Source: Actinomycetota bacterium
GTDB taxonomy: Bacteria; Actinomycetota; Acidimicrobiia; Acidimicrobiales; Ilumatobacteraceae
Assembly (NCBI GenBank): GCA_030645495.1
Contig: JAUSLV010000004.1
Location: forward strand, 1 to 64,000
Direction: 5' to 3'
Length of the DNA stretch: 64,000 nt
Shown here: positions 39,243 through 48,952 of the stretch, piece after piece
Position numbering within the stretch: the stretch's first letter is position 1
Layout: every line of letters starts with the position of its first letter
Notes under the pieces: model-generated
Database searches by the model: none
What the model saw: the letters and a program-made list of their open reading frames with translations, nothing else
What the model was told of the DNA's origin: nothing
Made by a program: the position numbers and the translations under genes

Positions 39243-39953
39243 TCACTCGGGCTGGATGTTCTCCATGTAGTACCAGTCGCCGAGCCGCTTGATGACGGCG
39301 TTCTTCCGGTAGCCGAACGCGCTGTGCAACGACCACTCGTAGGGGAAGAACTGGGTGTGCAGGCTGAACGTGTAGCGGTACGGACGCTGCCGGGGCACGA
39401 CGATGATCAACTGGCGCTTGGCCACCCTGCGCAGCTCGGCGACAGCGGTGGACAGGTTCTGCACGTGCTCGAGGGTGTGCGTGGTGACGACCACATCGAA
39501 CGAGCCGTCGGGGAACGGAAGCGACTCGATGTTCCCGGTGAGGAACTGAACCGCGGCGTGCCTGCTGCGCACGTCGTCGGCGATCGCGATGTCGAAACCG
39601 GTGACGTCGCGGCCTTGGCCCGCCATCAGACCGGCGAGGTAGCCGCGGCCGCAGCCGACCTCCAGGATCCGGCCGGGTGCGAGCGAGCGCAGGATCTCGT
39701 CGGTGCACCGCTGATTGAGGTCGGTCTCACCTTGCAGCTGCTGCACGTGGGCCGTGCGCTCGTAGAGCGCCGAGAACGACTCGTCATCCATCCCGAACAC
39801 TGAATCCTTGAACGTCATGAAGTCGTTGGTGGCATCGCGCATCACGAACCGCATGGGCAGCCCCATGAACCACCGGCTGTCGCGCACGACCGGTGGCACC
39901 CACTCGTCGAGGATGTACTGAACGGCGAGTGAGAACCTTCGAGAAACCCTCAT
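39243..39953 (-). CDS. Class I SAM-dependent methyltransferase
   Basis: 236 residues. The SAM site is RILEVGCGRGYLAGLMAGQG, followed by VTGFDIAIAD, FLTGNIESLPFPDGSFDVVV and THTLEHVQNLSTAVAELRRV, typical of the Methyltransf_11 group. Basic N-terminus and long C-terminal stretch (YRYTFSLHTQFFPYEW) are of unknown use. The position at the end of the envelope operon (start ATG 39953 overlapping the GT gene stop) suggests methylation of a glycan or glycolipid. Confidence 0.85.
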   Translation of the reverse strand: MRVSRRFSLAVQYILDEWVPPVVRDSRWFMGLPMRFVMRDATNDFMTFKDSVFGMDDESFSALYERTAHVQQLQGETDLNQRCTDEILRSLAPGRILEVGCGRGYLAGLMAGQGRDVTGFDIAIADDVRSRHAAVQFLTGNIESLPFPDGSFDVVVTTHTLEHVQNLSTAVAELRRVAKRQLIIVVPRQRPYRYTFSLHTQFFPYEWSLHSAFGYRKNAVIKRLGDWYYMENIQPE

Positions 39954-41428
39954 GCGACGTCCTCCGTGAGCGGTGAGTGCGGAGCACGCTGCGGTTGTTC
40001 ACGCCACGTGTCGCGGAGCCAACACCACAGCGCGGCCACGCCGATGGTACCCAGAACCGCCATCGTGGGCTCGGCGATCGCACGGTAGCGGGTGTTTCCG
40101 AATGTCGACGCGATCACGAACAGGGCGCTGCACACCGGCGCCAGCAGCAACAGCAGATCGCGCCCGCTGCGGCGCTTGAGGAGCCACGCGCCGACCAGGA
40201 CGAACGGAGCAAGGGCGTAGTAGCCCAGCCAGGCGCCCACGGCGACGAGCTTCTTGCGGTTCTCGATGTAGATGTCGAGGCGCACCTGCTGGATCGGGCG
40301 ATAGATGCCGAGCACGCGGCCGAGGCGAGCAGGCACCGAGCGGACGAGGAACCCGGGGTGTTCCTTCATCCAGTCGATGGTGAGCGCAGTCATCGCCGCA
40401 TCCACCTCCGACTCGTCGAACTCCGGGTACTGGAAATCGCCCCTCGCGAGGTACTCGGCTCCGGTGTTGTCACCAGTGAGTGGATTGATCGTGCCCGCCA
40501 CGTCGATCGGGATGAACTCGGCGTCGGGGTGCTCGGCCGCCCACTGGCGGGTGACCTCCTCTGCCGCAGCGCCGGAGCACCGCAGCGACCAGTACCCCAA
40601 CCAAGCCCCGGTGAGCTCGTCGCAGTTCGTAGCGGCCAAGGTGACGCCGAAGCCGTTGGAGAGTGGCACGAACTTGTCGAACCGCCGGGCGTTGTGGATC
40701 GACCATGGCGCCACGATCGCGATCGCGAGCAGGCCGACGCCGACCGTTGCGGCGAGCGCGCGGCGGCTGCGGTGCGCGATGAGGATGACGAGCAGGCAGA
40801 TCGCGAGCGTAGAGATCAGCTCGGCGCGGGTGAGCGGAGCGAAACCGGCGGCGACACCACCGAGGAGCACGGACTTCACATCGAGGTGGCCGATCAGCCG
40901 CAACATGGCCAGAAGGAGCAGGCTGGTGGCGAGGATCGCCATCGGCTCCTGCAGCAGCATCCCCTCCCAACTCCAGAACGAAGGGTGCACCGCGGCCACG
41001 AGGGCGGCGGCGATGCCGACCTTCGGGCTCCAGACGCGACGCCCGATGTTGCCGACGACCGCAATGGTGGCGAGGCCGAGGGGGATGGTGATGAGCTGGT
41101 GAGCGAACTCTGACGTCAGACCGATCCACGACCACAACGCCAGCCACAGGGAGTAGGCGGGTGGGTGCATCGCCAGCTCGCGACGAATGCCGTACAGCTC
41201 CATCAGCGCGGGGTTGATCCAGCCGTCACCTCTGGCGAGCTGCAGACCCTCGCGGTGATAGATGTACGAGTCGCCGATGCCGTAGTTGCCGACGCGGTGC
41301 AGCCACACGATGTACGCGAGGCGGATCACCGCGCCGAGCAGGATCGCGAGCGAGACGCCGCGCACGAACGTTCTCGGCCCCACGGTGTGTTGGTGGTCGG
41401 TGGGCAACGCTGTTTCCTTCGTGCTCAT
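39950..41428 (-). CDS. GT39/ArnT-like membrane glycosyltransferase
   Basis: 492 residues, about ten membrane spans. The first periplasmic loop has GDSYIYHREGLQLARGDGW and ELAMHPPAYSLWLALWSW, the conserved acid and H-P-P-x-Y of GT39/GT83 enzymes that use polyprenyl-phosphate sugars. After the eighth span a large extracytoplasmic loop carries CDELTGAWLGYWSLRCSG. Donor and acceptor are unknown. ATG 41428 overlaps the TGA of the acyltransferase gene (ATGA); an in-frame ATG at 41434 is the alternative. Confidence 0.85.
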   Translation of the reverse strand: MSTKETALPTDHQHTVGPRTFVRGVSLAILLGAVIRLAYIVWLHRVGNYGIGDSYIYHREGLQLARGDGWINPALMELYGIRRELAMHPPAYSLWLALWSWIGLTSEFAHQLITIPLGLATIAVVGNIGRRVWSPKVGIAAALVAAVHPSFWSWEGMLLQEPMAILATSLLLLAMLRLIGHLDVKSVLLGGVAAGFAPLTRAELISTLAICLLVILIAHRSRRALAATVGVGLLAIAIVAPWSIHNARRFDKFVPLSNGFGVTLAATNCDELTGAWLGYWSLRCSGAAAEEVTRQWAAEHPDAEFIPIDVAGTINPLTGDNTGAEYLARGDFQYPEFDESEVDAAMTALTIDWMKEHPGFLVRSVPARLGRVLGIYRPIQQVRLDIYIENRKKLVAVGAWLGYYALAPFVLVGAWLLKRRSGRDLLLLLAPVCSALFVIASTFGNTRYRAIAEPTMAVLGTIGVAALWCWLRDTWREQPQRAPHSPLTEDVA

Positions 41429-43446
41429 CGACACGAACCCGGTGGTGTGTCGTACAACGAGTCAGTGGTCCACGGCTCGCTGGCCCACCCGGCGGGATCT
41501 GCTGGCACGATGCCATCGAAACGGGCCGCGAGCTCGTGGACCAGCCAATTCGCCAAGAGTGCACTGCCCTGTGGGCACATGTGTGCGCCGTCCTTCATGC
41601 GTTCGTTGACACCGTCACCGTTGACATCGTAGGCGAAGGGCCCCCACAGCTGGTCGGCGTCGAGCAGAATCACGTCGTTGGGTCGCTCGGCGGCAAGTTC
41701 GGTGGCCAGCCGCCGCATCACGGTGGTGTCGAGCTTGGTCTTGGTGGTGTCGACCGGTGGATGGGTGACGAACACGAGGGCAGCCCCTGTGTCGAGGATC
41801 GTCTGAGTGTAGGTCTGGAACCAGGCAGTCTGCTTCTCTTCGCTGTAGGTCGAATCCCACCCGGAGAACAGGTACACGACCACGTCAGGATGGGTGTCGA
41901 GCACCGGCTGGAGGTACAGCTTGAACGTGTCGGCGCCGGGTCGGGGGACGAAGCCGGTACCGGGATAGCCACGATAGATGACGTCGACGCCGGCAGCGCC
42001 GAAGGCGGCGACGATACCCGGCCACGACGTGTGGGCAACGGAGTCGCCCTCCCAGATGAGCGAATGCACCACTCTGCGGGGCTGCGTGGAGGCGGGAGGC
42101 GTCGACCCGTCCGCCGTTGCCGTGGGCTGTGTGGAAGGTGAGGTGCTGGGCCGGCCGATGCTCGTGGGATCGAAGGCCTTCGGGCTGGTGTTCGGGAGGC
42201 TGATCACCACCGAGAGCGTCGCCACGATGGCCAGGCTGGTGATGAAGGCCATCGCCCCCGAGAAGCGCTGTGTGAGCATCGTGCGCCGACGGATCGGCAT
42301 TTCCACGATGAAATAGGACGCGACTGCGATGGCGAGCGACACGAGCCAGCGAAGCAGCGACAGTTGCCAACGCCCGAGCCCCCAGCCGTCGGCGCGTTCG
42401 GAACTGAGGATCAGGTAGACGGGCCAGTGCCAGAGGTACCAGCCGTAGGAGACGAGACCGGCGAGTCGGAGCGGGCGCAGGCCGAGGAGGCGCTGCAGGA
42501 TCGTCGGGCGGGCCAGCCCGAGCGATGCTGCCAGGACGGCGCAGGCGCACGAGTGCAGCAGGTACCCGCCGCGCGGCAGGAGCGTGCTGGTGGCCCCGTC
42601 GACGGTGCCCCAGGCGATGGCGAGCCCGCCCACCATCGCCAACTGGGCTGAGGTGATCGTGCGGCGGAAGCGTTCGGCGAGGCGGGCGATCATGGCCGGC
42701 AGGCCGACGATCGCGACCAGCGCACCCGCGAGCAGTGATGCGGCGCGGGTGTCGCTGCCCACATAGCTGCGGGTGGGGGAGCGCGGGTCGAACAGCTGCC
42801 ACATCAGGATCGCCGACCCGATCGCCAGCACCGCGGTGGTGACACCGAGCACGGGCCGCCAGCGTGGCAGGCGTGCGATGAGGATGAACAGCGCCGGCCA
42901 TGCCAGGTAGAACTGGGCCTCGACCGCCAAGCTCCAGAGATGGGTGAGCGGTGACGGGTCGGTGAACAACGCCCAGTAGTCGTTGGAGTGTGAGATCTGC
43001 TGCCAGTTCGACAGGTAGAACAGACCGGGCACCACGCCGTCCTTGGCGGCCTGGATCTGTGCCGGGCTGCCCCACAGGCGCATCATTGGCACGATCGCCA
43101 TCAGCATGATCGTCAACGCCGGCAGCAGACGGCGGAACCGTCGCGACCAGAAGCGGCGCAGGTCGATCCGCGACGTGCGGTTCCATTCCTCGATGAGGAG
43201 TCCGGTGATCAACATGCCCGACAGGGCGAAGAACAGATCGACGCCGAGGAACCCGCCCTGGAGGCGGCCGTCGTGGAACAGCAGCACGCCGATCACCGCG
43301 AGCCCGCGCAAGCCGTCCAGCGCTGGGATGGTGGCGGCGCGGGCGGGGGCGTGCCCGGCGGGTTGATCCTGGTGGCTCACGGTCGGCCGAAGGTGCGGGA
43401 CGTGCCTGCGCTCGGGCACGGGCCAAGGGCCATCTGGCTCATACAC
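41425..43446 (-). CDS. Acyltransferase-3 with C-terminal SGNH domain (OafA-like)
   Basis: 673 residues. The N-terminal acyltransferase-3 membrane domain starts IPALDGLRGLAVIGVLLFHDG and continues GGFLGVDLFFALSGMLITGLL and FWSRRFRRLLPA. After ten spans and a Ser/Thr/Pro-rich linker (about 415-460) comes an extracytoplasmic SGNH hydrolase-like domain with LIWEGDSVAHTSWPG and the G-Y-P-G-T-G-F block. Such proteins transfer acyl groups to surface polysaccharide or peptidoglycan. Start GTG 43446 is the longest; GTG 43419 is also possible. It begins six bases after the aftD stop. Confidence 0.87.
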   Translation of the reverse strand: MYEPDGPWPVPERRHVPHLRPTVSHQDQPAGHAPARAATIPALDGLRGLAVIGVLLFHDGRLQGGFLGVDLFFALSGMLITGLLIEEWNRTSRIDLRRFWSRRFRRLLPALTIMLMAIVPMMRLWGSPAQIQAAKDGVVPGLFYLSNWQQISHSNDYWALFTDPSPLTHLWSLAVEAQFYLAWPALFILIARLPRWRPVLGVTTAVLAIGSAILMWQLFDPRSPTRSYVGSDTRAASLLAGALVAIVGLPAMIARLAERFRRTITSAQLAMVGGLAIAWGTVDGATSTLLPRGGYLLHSCACAVLAASLGLARPTILQRLLGLRPLRLAGLVSYGWYLWHWPVYLILSSERADGWGLGRWQLSLLRWLVSLAIAVASYFIVEMPIRRRTMLTQRFSGAMAFITSLAIVATLSVVISLPNTSPKAFDPTSIGRPSTSPSTQPTATADGSTPPASTQPRRVVHSLIWEGDSVAHTSWPGIVAAFGAAGVDVIYRGYPGTGFVPRPGADTFKLYLQPVLDTHPDVVVYLFSGWDSTYSEEKQTAWFQTYTQTILDTGAALVFVTHPPVDTTKTKLDTTVMRRLATELAAERPNDVILLDADQLWGPFAYDVNGDGVNERMKDGAHMCPQGSALLANWLVHELAARFDGIVPADPAGWASEPWTTDSLYDTPPGSCR

Positions 43447-43452
43447 GCCATT

Positions 43453-46400
43453 CTACGGGCCGGTATCCGTCTCGTCGTGGTCAGCCATCGTGCTGGCGAG
43501 CAACATCATGAGGAACAGCCCCGACTGGTGGATCGGCTCGAGTTGCCCCACCCATGCTGAGCCGGCGGGTGTGTCACGCACTACGACCACCCCGAGCACC
43601 AGGAGTCCCAGCCCGCCCATACCGAGCACGGCGGTCAGTCCGGCGAGGCGTGGCTGCCGAAGACGCACGAGCACGGCGCCCACGACGGCGGCAGCGACGG
43701 CCCACGAGACGTCGATGAACAACCCGCTGGCGACCACCAGGATCATCGCGGAGCGAACCGCCACGCGCGTCGATCCAGGTCTCCATGGCGCCACCAGTTC
43801 GGGTTCGCTGTACCGCCCGACATCAGTGGCACCAAGGGCAGGCGCCGCGGGTACCGCCCGCCGGCGACGCAGGCGGGTGATCCATGGCCAGCTCACGAGG
43901 ACGAAGCACACGACGACGGCCCCGGCCGACAGCAGGATCGCCCACTCGAGCGTTCGCTGTGGCGCGAACTCGATCGACACGTGGGTCGGCTGGTCGGAGG
44001 GGGTGAGCATCCACCCGTTCGAGCCGCCGCTGACGGGAACCGGCGCCGCCAGCTGACGGCCGTTGACGCTCGCTTCCCACCCGCTGCTGTAGCCCTCGCC
44101 GAAGATCAGCCAACACTCGGCCGAACACGGTGCCACCGTGAGCTGCGCCGATGTGTCGTCGAGCGAGTCGATGGTGACACCAGGTGTCGGCAACGTGGAG
44201 GGTGCCTGTGCGGGGGTGATGGTCAGTAGATCGACGTCGATGCCCGTATGCACGCCGGGCGAACTGAGGATCTCGTGGTGACCCGCCTCCAGCGAGATCG
44301 TCGAGCCGGCGCACGTTTCGGCGGTGACGTAGCCGCCGGCCAGCAGGGCGTCACTGTCCACGGAGATCGCCACGGGCCGGCCATCGATGGTGAGGAGATC
44401 ACTGCGGCAGCTCGCAGCGGCTTGGGTGCGCATCGCGATGGGCAATCCCTCGATCTCGGCGATGGCTGCAGGGACGTCGGCATCGACGCCGAATCGTCGG
44501 TCGGCCACCGTTCGGGAAGCGACCTGGGTGATTTCGATCGCCAGGGAGTCGGCAGTTCCTTCGGGAAAGGTCACCGTGCTGTAGCCGTCTGAGTCGGGCG
44601 GTGGAACGGTGACCGCGGTGGACGAATCAGCGAGGTTGATGCGCACCTCGCTGATCGGAGCGAGGTTCTCGTCGATGGGCTGCAGGAGGCGGAACGACGA
44701 CACCGTCGAATCGGGCTGTAGCGGCACCGTGATGATGGTGCCGACCGCCAAGTTGAACGGGGTGACGTATCGCGTGGAGGGATCGCCGTCGAACGCGGCG
44801 GATGCGCGTGCGCCGGCGATGCCGGTGAGCCTGCGGTTGGCGGTTGGTGCGTCGATGGTTCCGGCGATGGTGTCGAGCGAGCTGTCATCGGCTCTCTGGG
44901 AGAGCCGCAACTGCACCGTGAGCTGGCCATCGACGTCGTGTGCGAGGTCGAATGCCCGCGCGAGCACGGGCTCGGGGTCTCGCCGCCACCGGTCGGTGGC
45001 TCGCGCGGTCTCGCGGCGGAAGACGAAGGCCAGGTGTGCATCTGCCGTGGCCGCGGTGAGTGCACGTGTGGGCGGGCGGACCCACTCCTGCGCGACGGGA
45101 CCGATCTCCGCGAAGCCGATCCAGTGTTCTCCATGTACCGGTGCCCCCGGGCGCTCGGAGATGCTGACGACCGATATCTCGATGCGTTCCCCCGAGGGGA
45201 TCGGCACGATCTGCCCATCGCCGCTCAACGACGACTCGTCGAGCTGCACACGGGTGCTGACACCATCCACGCTGATGTCGATCGCGCTGATCATCTTCGT
45301 GAGCTGAGCGCCCTGGGACTGCAGCAGGTGCAAGGCGTCGGTGTGAGCGCCCTCGATGGTGAGTCGCTCACCAATGGGCTGGCTGACGCGCCAGTCCGTG
45401 TTCGGGTCGCCGTCGACGGCCATCGCCGGCCGATACTCGGGAAGGTAGGCGAACGGGTCGCCATACGTGGTCGCCTGCACCGTCAGGCCACCGTCGAGCG
45501 TCGCCACGGTCTGTCCCGCAGCATCGTCGGCGGTGAACACCGGCAGGCGTACCGCAGCGTTGTCCGCCCGCCGGCCGTCGCGTCCGGGTCCGCCGGTCTC
45601 GGTCATGCCCAGCGTGTCCTGCGAGCCGCGCCATTGCATGTCGCGGTCGCGGTTCGAATCGGTGACGATGAAGAACGTGCCGCGTGGCAACGCCGCCCAG
45701 TCGCTCGTCGTGAGGTCGTTGGCGTACCTCACCAGTTCATCGCCATGCAGCACTCCGGCCGCGGCGGCGTCGACGATGCCGTCACCACTGCCGTCGAGCA
45801 CGACGACTCTGTTGCCGATGCGGGCGAGCGTGACGGGTTGTTCGACAGGTACGAGGAGAACCGGCGCAATGGCCGACCCGATTCGCGCGTCGCCGAGTGA
45901 TTGTTCATCGACCATCTGGACGTCGGGCTCGTTGACGAAGGGCTCGCCGTATGGGACGGCGTCGCCGAGGCCAGTCGGAGTGGTGACGAACAGATCGGCG
46001 GCAACTTCGGGCCGGGTGGTGCGGAAGCGATCGAAGGCGCCGTCGCCGGAGACCCAGATCGTGTCGGCGGACAGCAAGCGTGCCACCGGGGCGAGGGCCG
46101 CCGAGTTGAGCGCATCGTTCTGCAGCCGATTGTCGAGTGCGTAGAGCAGATCCATGATCTGCGCGGTGCCCAATGGCAGCAGGTCGCGGGTGAGGAGCGG
46201 CTTGTCGGTGATCCCTGCCAACGGAGGGTCGACCGTATAGCCCCAGCGGAAGGCGCCGAACTCCGCTCCTGGAATCTGCAGCACCCTGGTTGTCGTGTCA
46301 CCTTCGTCGAGCGTCGATGCGGCGTCGAGCCACGACTGCGGGGGCTGTTGGTCGCGTGCAAGGGCTGGGTCCACGAAGTCGGCCGTCCACAGCGATGGCA

Positions 46401-47628
46401 AGTTCGCCGCGACGAGCACCACCACGACCACGGCGAGCCGGAGGCCATGCTGGCGGTGGCGACGCCGAACGGCGCTCACCAGCGCGCCGGCACCGATACC
46501 GAGGCCGAGCGACACGAGTGGCAATGCCCTAGTGCTGCTGCGCAGCGCGAGCGCGAGGCCGTTGTCGCGGAAGGCTGTTGCCAGCGGGGAGGGGTCGTCG
46601 TACGGATGCACGCCCACCGACAGGAGCAGGCCGACGATGACCATCGCGATGGCGAACCGTCGTTGTGCGAAGCGGGTGATCACCAGGCCGAGGAGGCACG
46701 CCATGAGCAGGAAGAAGCCGATCGCGATCAGCGGCAGCGACTCTTGGTACGGGATCGAGGCGGTGGTGGCTGCGGCGTACGGGTCGCGCACGTAGAACAG
46801 CCAATAGCCGAGGCTGCGCATGATTTCGACGCTGTTGGCGGTGTAGGTGACTGCATCGAGTGCCTCGCTGTAGGACAGCACATCAGCCCCGTACCTGCTC
46901 TGCAGCGAGAGCATGACCACCCACCACAGTGAGACCGCGACGGACAGCACACCGATGCGGCCGGACGCGGTCAGTACTTGCCGGGTGGTGACCCGCTTGG
47001 CCCGCCACTCGAACAGCACCCACAGGATCGGGCCGGGCATCACGACGGCGAACGCTGTCGCGTTCACGCCCGCCACGGTGCACACAACGAGAGCGAGCAG
47101 CGCCGGCCACCGCCATCCGCCCCCACGTACCGCCTTCATCGTGATCAGCAGCAGCCAACCGAGCGACGCCCAGGGCAGCAGCATCACCGAGGTGCGGCTG
47201 ATGTAGGGCAACACGTAGGGCGACAGCTGGTAGACGAGCGCGGCGATGAGTGCCCCGTTGCGGGGTAGCCCGAGGGCGCGGACCGCAAGCAGCACCCCGA
47301 GGCCACCGAGGAACAGAATGGTGGCGATCCACAATCTGTGGGCCACCCAATCGGGCACACCCAGGTGCTCGCAGGTCCAATACCATGGGCCGGCCGGCCA
47401 GAGGTATTGGATCATCTGGTGGGGTACCCACCCGCCGAACTGGCTGGGGTCCCATGCCTTCGGGGCTCGCGAAATGATGCCGTCGGGATCGAGATAGAGG
47501 TACAGCTTCGTGTCAGCCGGCATGCGGCCCGGCGACGAGAGCAGCGCCGGCAGGTAGGCGAGTGCCGCCAGCACTGCCACGGCCGCCCGCTGCACCCCGT
47601 GGCGGCGATATTCCACGGTGGTAGCCAT
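43453..47628 (-). CDS. aftD: Alpha-(1->3)-arabinofuranosyltransferase, AftD type (DUF3367)
   Basis: 1391 residues, the size of AftD (Rv0236c, about 1400). The diagnostic first loop is PADTKLYLYLDPDGIISRA followed by KAWDPSQFGGWVPHQMIQYLWPAG and GVPDWVAHRLW. About ten membrane spans (to residue 425) form the GT-C core. The following 800 residues are extracytoplasmic beta-rich modules, including two discoidin/CBM-like stretches (MAVDGDPNTDWRVSQP and SAAFDGDPSTRYVTPF). Last spans are near 1250-1370. AftD adds alpha-(1->3) arabinofuranose branches to arabinan, using DPA as donor. The N-terminal ATG 47628 is chosen because the frame further upstream is a shadow of the PIG-V gene. Confidence 0.9.
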   Translation of the reverse strand: MATTVEYRRHGVQRAAVAVLAALAYLPALLSSPGRMPADTKLYLYLDPDGIISRAPKAWDPSQFGGWVPHQMIQYLWPAGPWYWTCEHLGVPDWVAHRLWIATILFLGGLGVLLAVRALGLPRNGALIAALVYQLSPYVLPYISRTSVMLLPWASLGWLLLITMKAVRGGGWRWPALLALVVCTVAGVNATAFAVVMPGPILWVLFEWRAKRVTTRQVLTASGRIGVLSVAVSLWWVVMLSLQSRYGADVLSYSEALDAVTYTANSVEIMRSLGYWLFYVRDPYAAATTASIPYQESLPLIAIGFFLLMACLLGLVITRFAQRRFAIAMVIVGLLLSVGVHPYDDPSPLATAFRDNGLALALRSSTRALPLVSLGLGIGAGALVSAVRRRHRQHGLRLAVVVVVLVAANLPSLWTADFVDPALARDQQPPQSWLDAASTLDEGDTTTRVLQIPGAEFGAFRWGYTVDPPLAGITDKPLLTRDLLPLGTAQIMDLLYALDNRLQNDALNSAALAPVARLLSADTIWVSGDGAFDRFRTTRPEVAADLFVTTPTGLGDAVPYGEPFVNEPDVQMVDEQSLGDARIGSAIAPVLLVPVEQPVTLARIGNRVVVLDGSGDGIVDAAAAGVLHGDELVRYANDLTTSDWAALPRGTFFIVTDSNRDRDMQWRGSQDTLGMTETGGPGRDGRRADNAAVRLPVFTADDAAGQTVATLDGGLTVQATTYGDPFAYLPEYRPAMAVDGDPNTDWRVSQPIGERLTIEGAHTDALHLLQSQGAQLTKMISAIDISVDGVSTRVQLDESSLSGDGQIVPIPSGERIEISVVSISERPGAPVHGEHWIGFAEIGPVAQEWVRPPTRALTAATADAHLAFVFRRETARATDRWRRDPEPVLARAFDLAHDVDGQLTVQLRLSQRADDSSLDTIAGTIDAPTANRRLTGIAGARASAAFDGDPSTRYVTPFNLAVGTIITVPLQPDSTVSSFRLLQPIDENLAPISEVRINLADSSTAVTVPPPDSDGYSTVTFPEGTADSLAIEITQVASRTVADRRFGVDADVPAAIAEIEGLPIAMRTQAAASCRSDLLTIDGRPVAISVDSDALLAGGYVTAETCAGSTISLEAGHHEILSSPGVHTGIDVDLLTITPAQAPSTLPTPGVTIDSLDDTSAQLTVAPCSAECWLIFGEGYSSGWEASVNGRQLAAPVPVSGGSNGWMLTPSDQPTHVSIEFAPQRTLEWAILLSAGAVVVCFVLVSWPWITRLRRRRAVPAAPALGATDVGRYSEPELVAPWRPGSTRVAVRSAMILVVASGLFIDVSWAVAAAVVGAVLVRLRQPRLAGLTAVLGMGGLGLLVLGVVVVRDTPAGSAWVGQLEPIHQSGLFLMMLLASTMADHDETDTGP

Positions 47629-47657
47629 ACGGGGTGCGAGCTTAGCGACGCTGCTGG

Positions 47658-48887
47658 TCAGGGAACCGCCCCGAACACGCCGTACAGGGCAGTGAGTGTG
47701 GTGAGGCCGACGGCACAGCTGGCGAGCACCCACGGCCACCAGTCGCGACGTACACGCTCGAACCACACCGCCGCCGGGATCAGCAACGGGAACGCCGTGT
47801 ACACGAACCGGGGGCGAGCAGTGACCGTCTCGGGCAACACCATCAGCACCACGATCGCGATGCTGAACGCCACCATCGCCGGGGGCAGTTGGTACCGCCG
47901 TAGCAACCAGAACAGGAAGATGACGGTGACGAGGCACACGGCCGTGATCGAGTTGGTGGGCGACGTGAGCGGGCTGAAGGTCGCGCTCCAGGTGCGTCGC
48001 AGCGCGGTGAACCCGTAGCTCGTGCCTTCGCCCCACGCTTCGGTCTGCACACGGAACCAGACCCACCGCTCACCTGTGTGGTGGCCGAGCCACAGCTGGA
48101 ACCCGATGAACCCCAGCGGGGCCAGCAGCGGCGCGGCGAGCGATCGCCACTCGCGCCTGGCGCGTATCGCGACGAACGACGCCGCGGCACAACCGACGAC
48201 GATGGCGATGCCGTTCGGACGGGTGGCGGTGGCCATCGCTGCGACCAGGCCGGCGGCCACCCAGCGGTGATCCATCAGCAACCAGAACGTGGCGGCCACG
48301 AGCACGAGCAGCAGTGCTTCCGTGTAGGCGAACGAAAGGACGAAGCTGCCGGGGAAGATGGCCATCAGCACCATCGCCCGCTCGGCGACCTGCACGTCGA
48401 ACAGGCGGCGCGCGAGCACACCGACGAGCAGCACGGCGAGTGCGCCCAACAGGAAGTTCACGAGCAACGCGGCGAACGCCGGGCCGCCGGGCAGCAACCA
48501 GTCGATCGCCCGCACGAGATTGGGGTAGGTGGGGAAGAACGCCACGCGAGCGTCGGACATGTCGTAGTTGACGTGCTCCGCGACATGGCGCGGATAGCCG
48601 TTGCGGATGATGCGTAAGTACCACACACCGTCCCATCCGGTGAGCACGTCCTTCACCAGGCTCACCGTGTCGGCGGGGATCTCTTTGCCGGCATAGTGCG
48701 GGTCGGCCCACCGGGCCCACGGCAGGTCGCGCAGCCGTGCATCCTCGTCGTGGCGCAGTTCCGCGGCGACGATCGCCCCGCCGGCCGCCACGCACACGCG
48801 CGAGAACAGGTACACCAGGCCCGTCTTCACCAGGGCACGGCGCCACACGGGATCCACGGAGGTTCGGGAAGGGGCGAGATCGGTCAT
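47658..48887 (-). CDS. PIG-V-like mannosyltransferase (GT-C)
   Basis: 409 residues with about nine membrane spans. The first loop, TGWDGVWYLRIIRNGYPRHV, has the W-D-x-x-x-Y-x-x-I-x-x-x-G-Y pattern of the PIG-V family, followed by VAFFPTYPNLVRAIDW. PIG-V and its bacterial relatives move mannose from polyprenyl-phosphate-mannose to a membrane acceptor. The polyprenol-mannose synthase at 36154 would be a possible donor source. ATG 48887 is chosen from the conserved N-terminus; aftD follows 29 bases downstream on the same strand. Confidence 0.85.
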   Translation of the reverse strand: MTDLAPSRTSVDPVWRRALVKTGLVYLFSRVCVAAGGAIVAAELRHDEDARLRDLPWARWADPHYAGKEIPADTVSLVKDVLTGWDGVWYLRIIRNGYPRHVAEHVNYDMSDARVAFFPTYPNLVRAIDWLLPGGPAFAALLVNFLLGALAVLLVGVLARRLFDVQVAERAMVLMAIFPGSFVLSFAYTEALLLVLVAATFWLLMDHRWVAAGLVAAMATATRPNGIAIVVGCAAASFVAIRARREWRSLAAPLLAPLGFIGFQLWLGHHTGERWVWFRVQTEAWGEGTSYGFTALRRTWSATFSPLTSPTNSITAVCLVTVIFLFWLLRRYQLPPAMVAFSIAIVVLMVLPETVTARPRFVYTAFPLLIPAAVWFERVRRDWWPWVLASCAVGLTTLTALYGVFGAVP

Positions 48888-48952
48888 GGGCGAAGCATCC
48901 GCCGCTGATGCGCGGCCCCGATGCGGGCCGAAAACTAACACCGTCCAGCGGC

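Noticed and set aside
47629-48066. N-terminal extension of the aftD frame on the minus strand
   Set aside because: It overlaps the PIG-V gene in another frame and lacks similarity to AftD starts; the conserved protein begins at ATG 47628.
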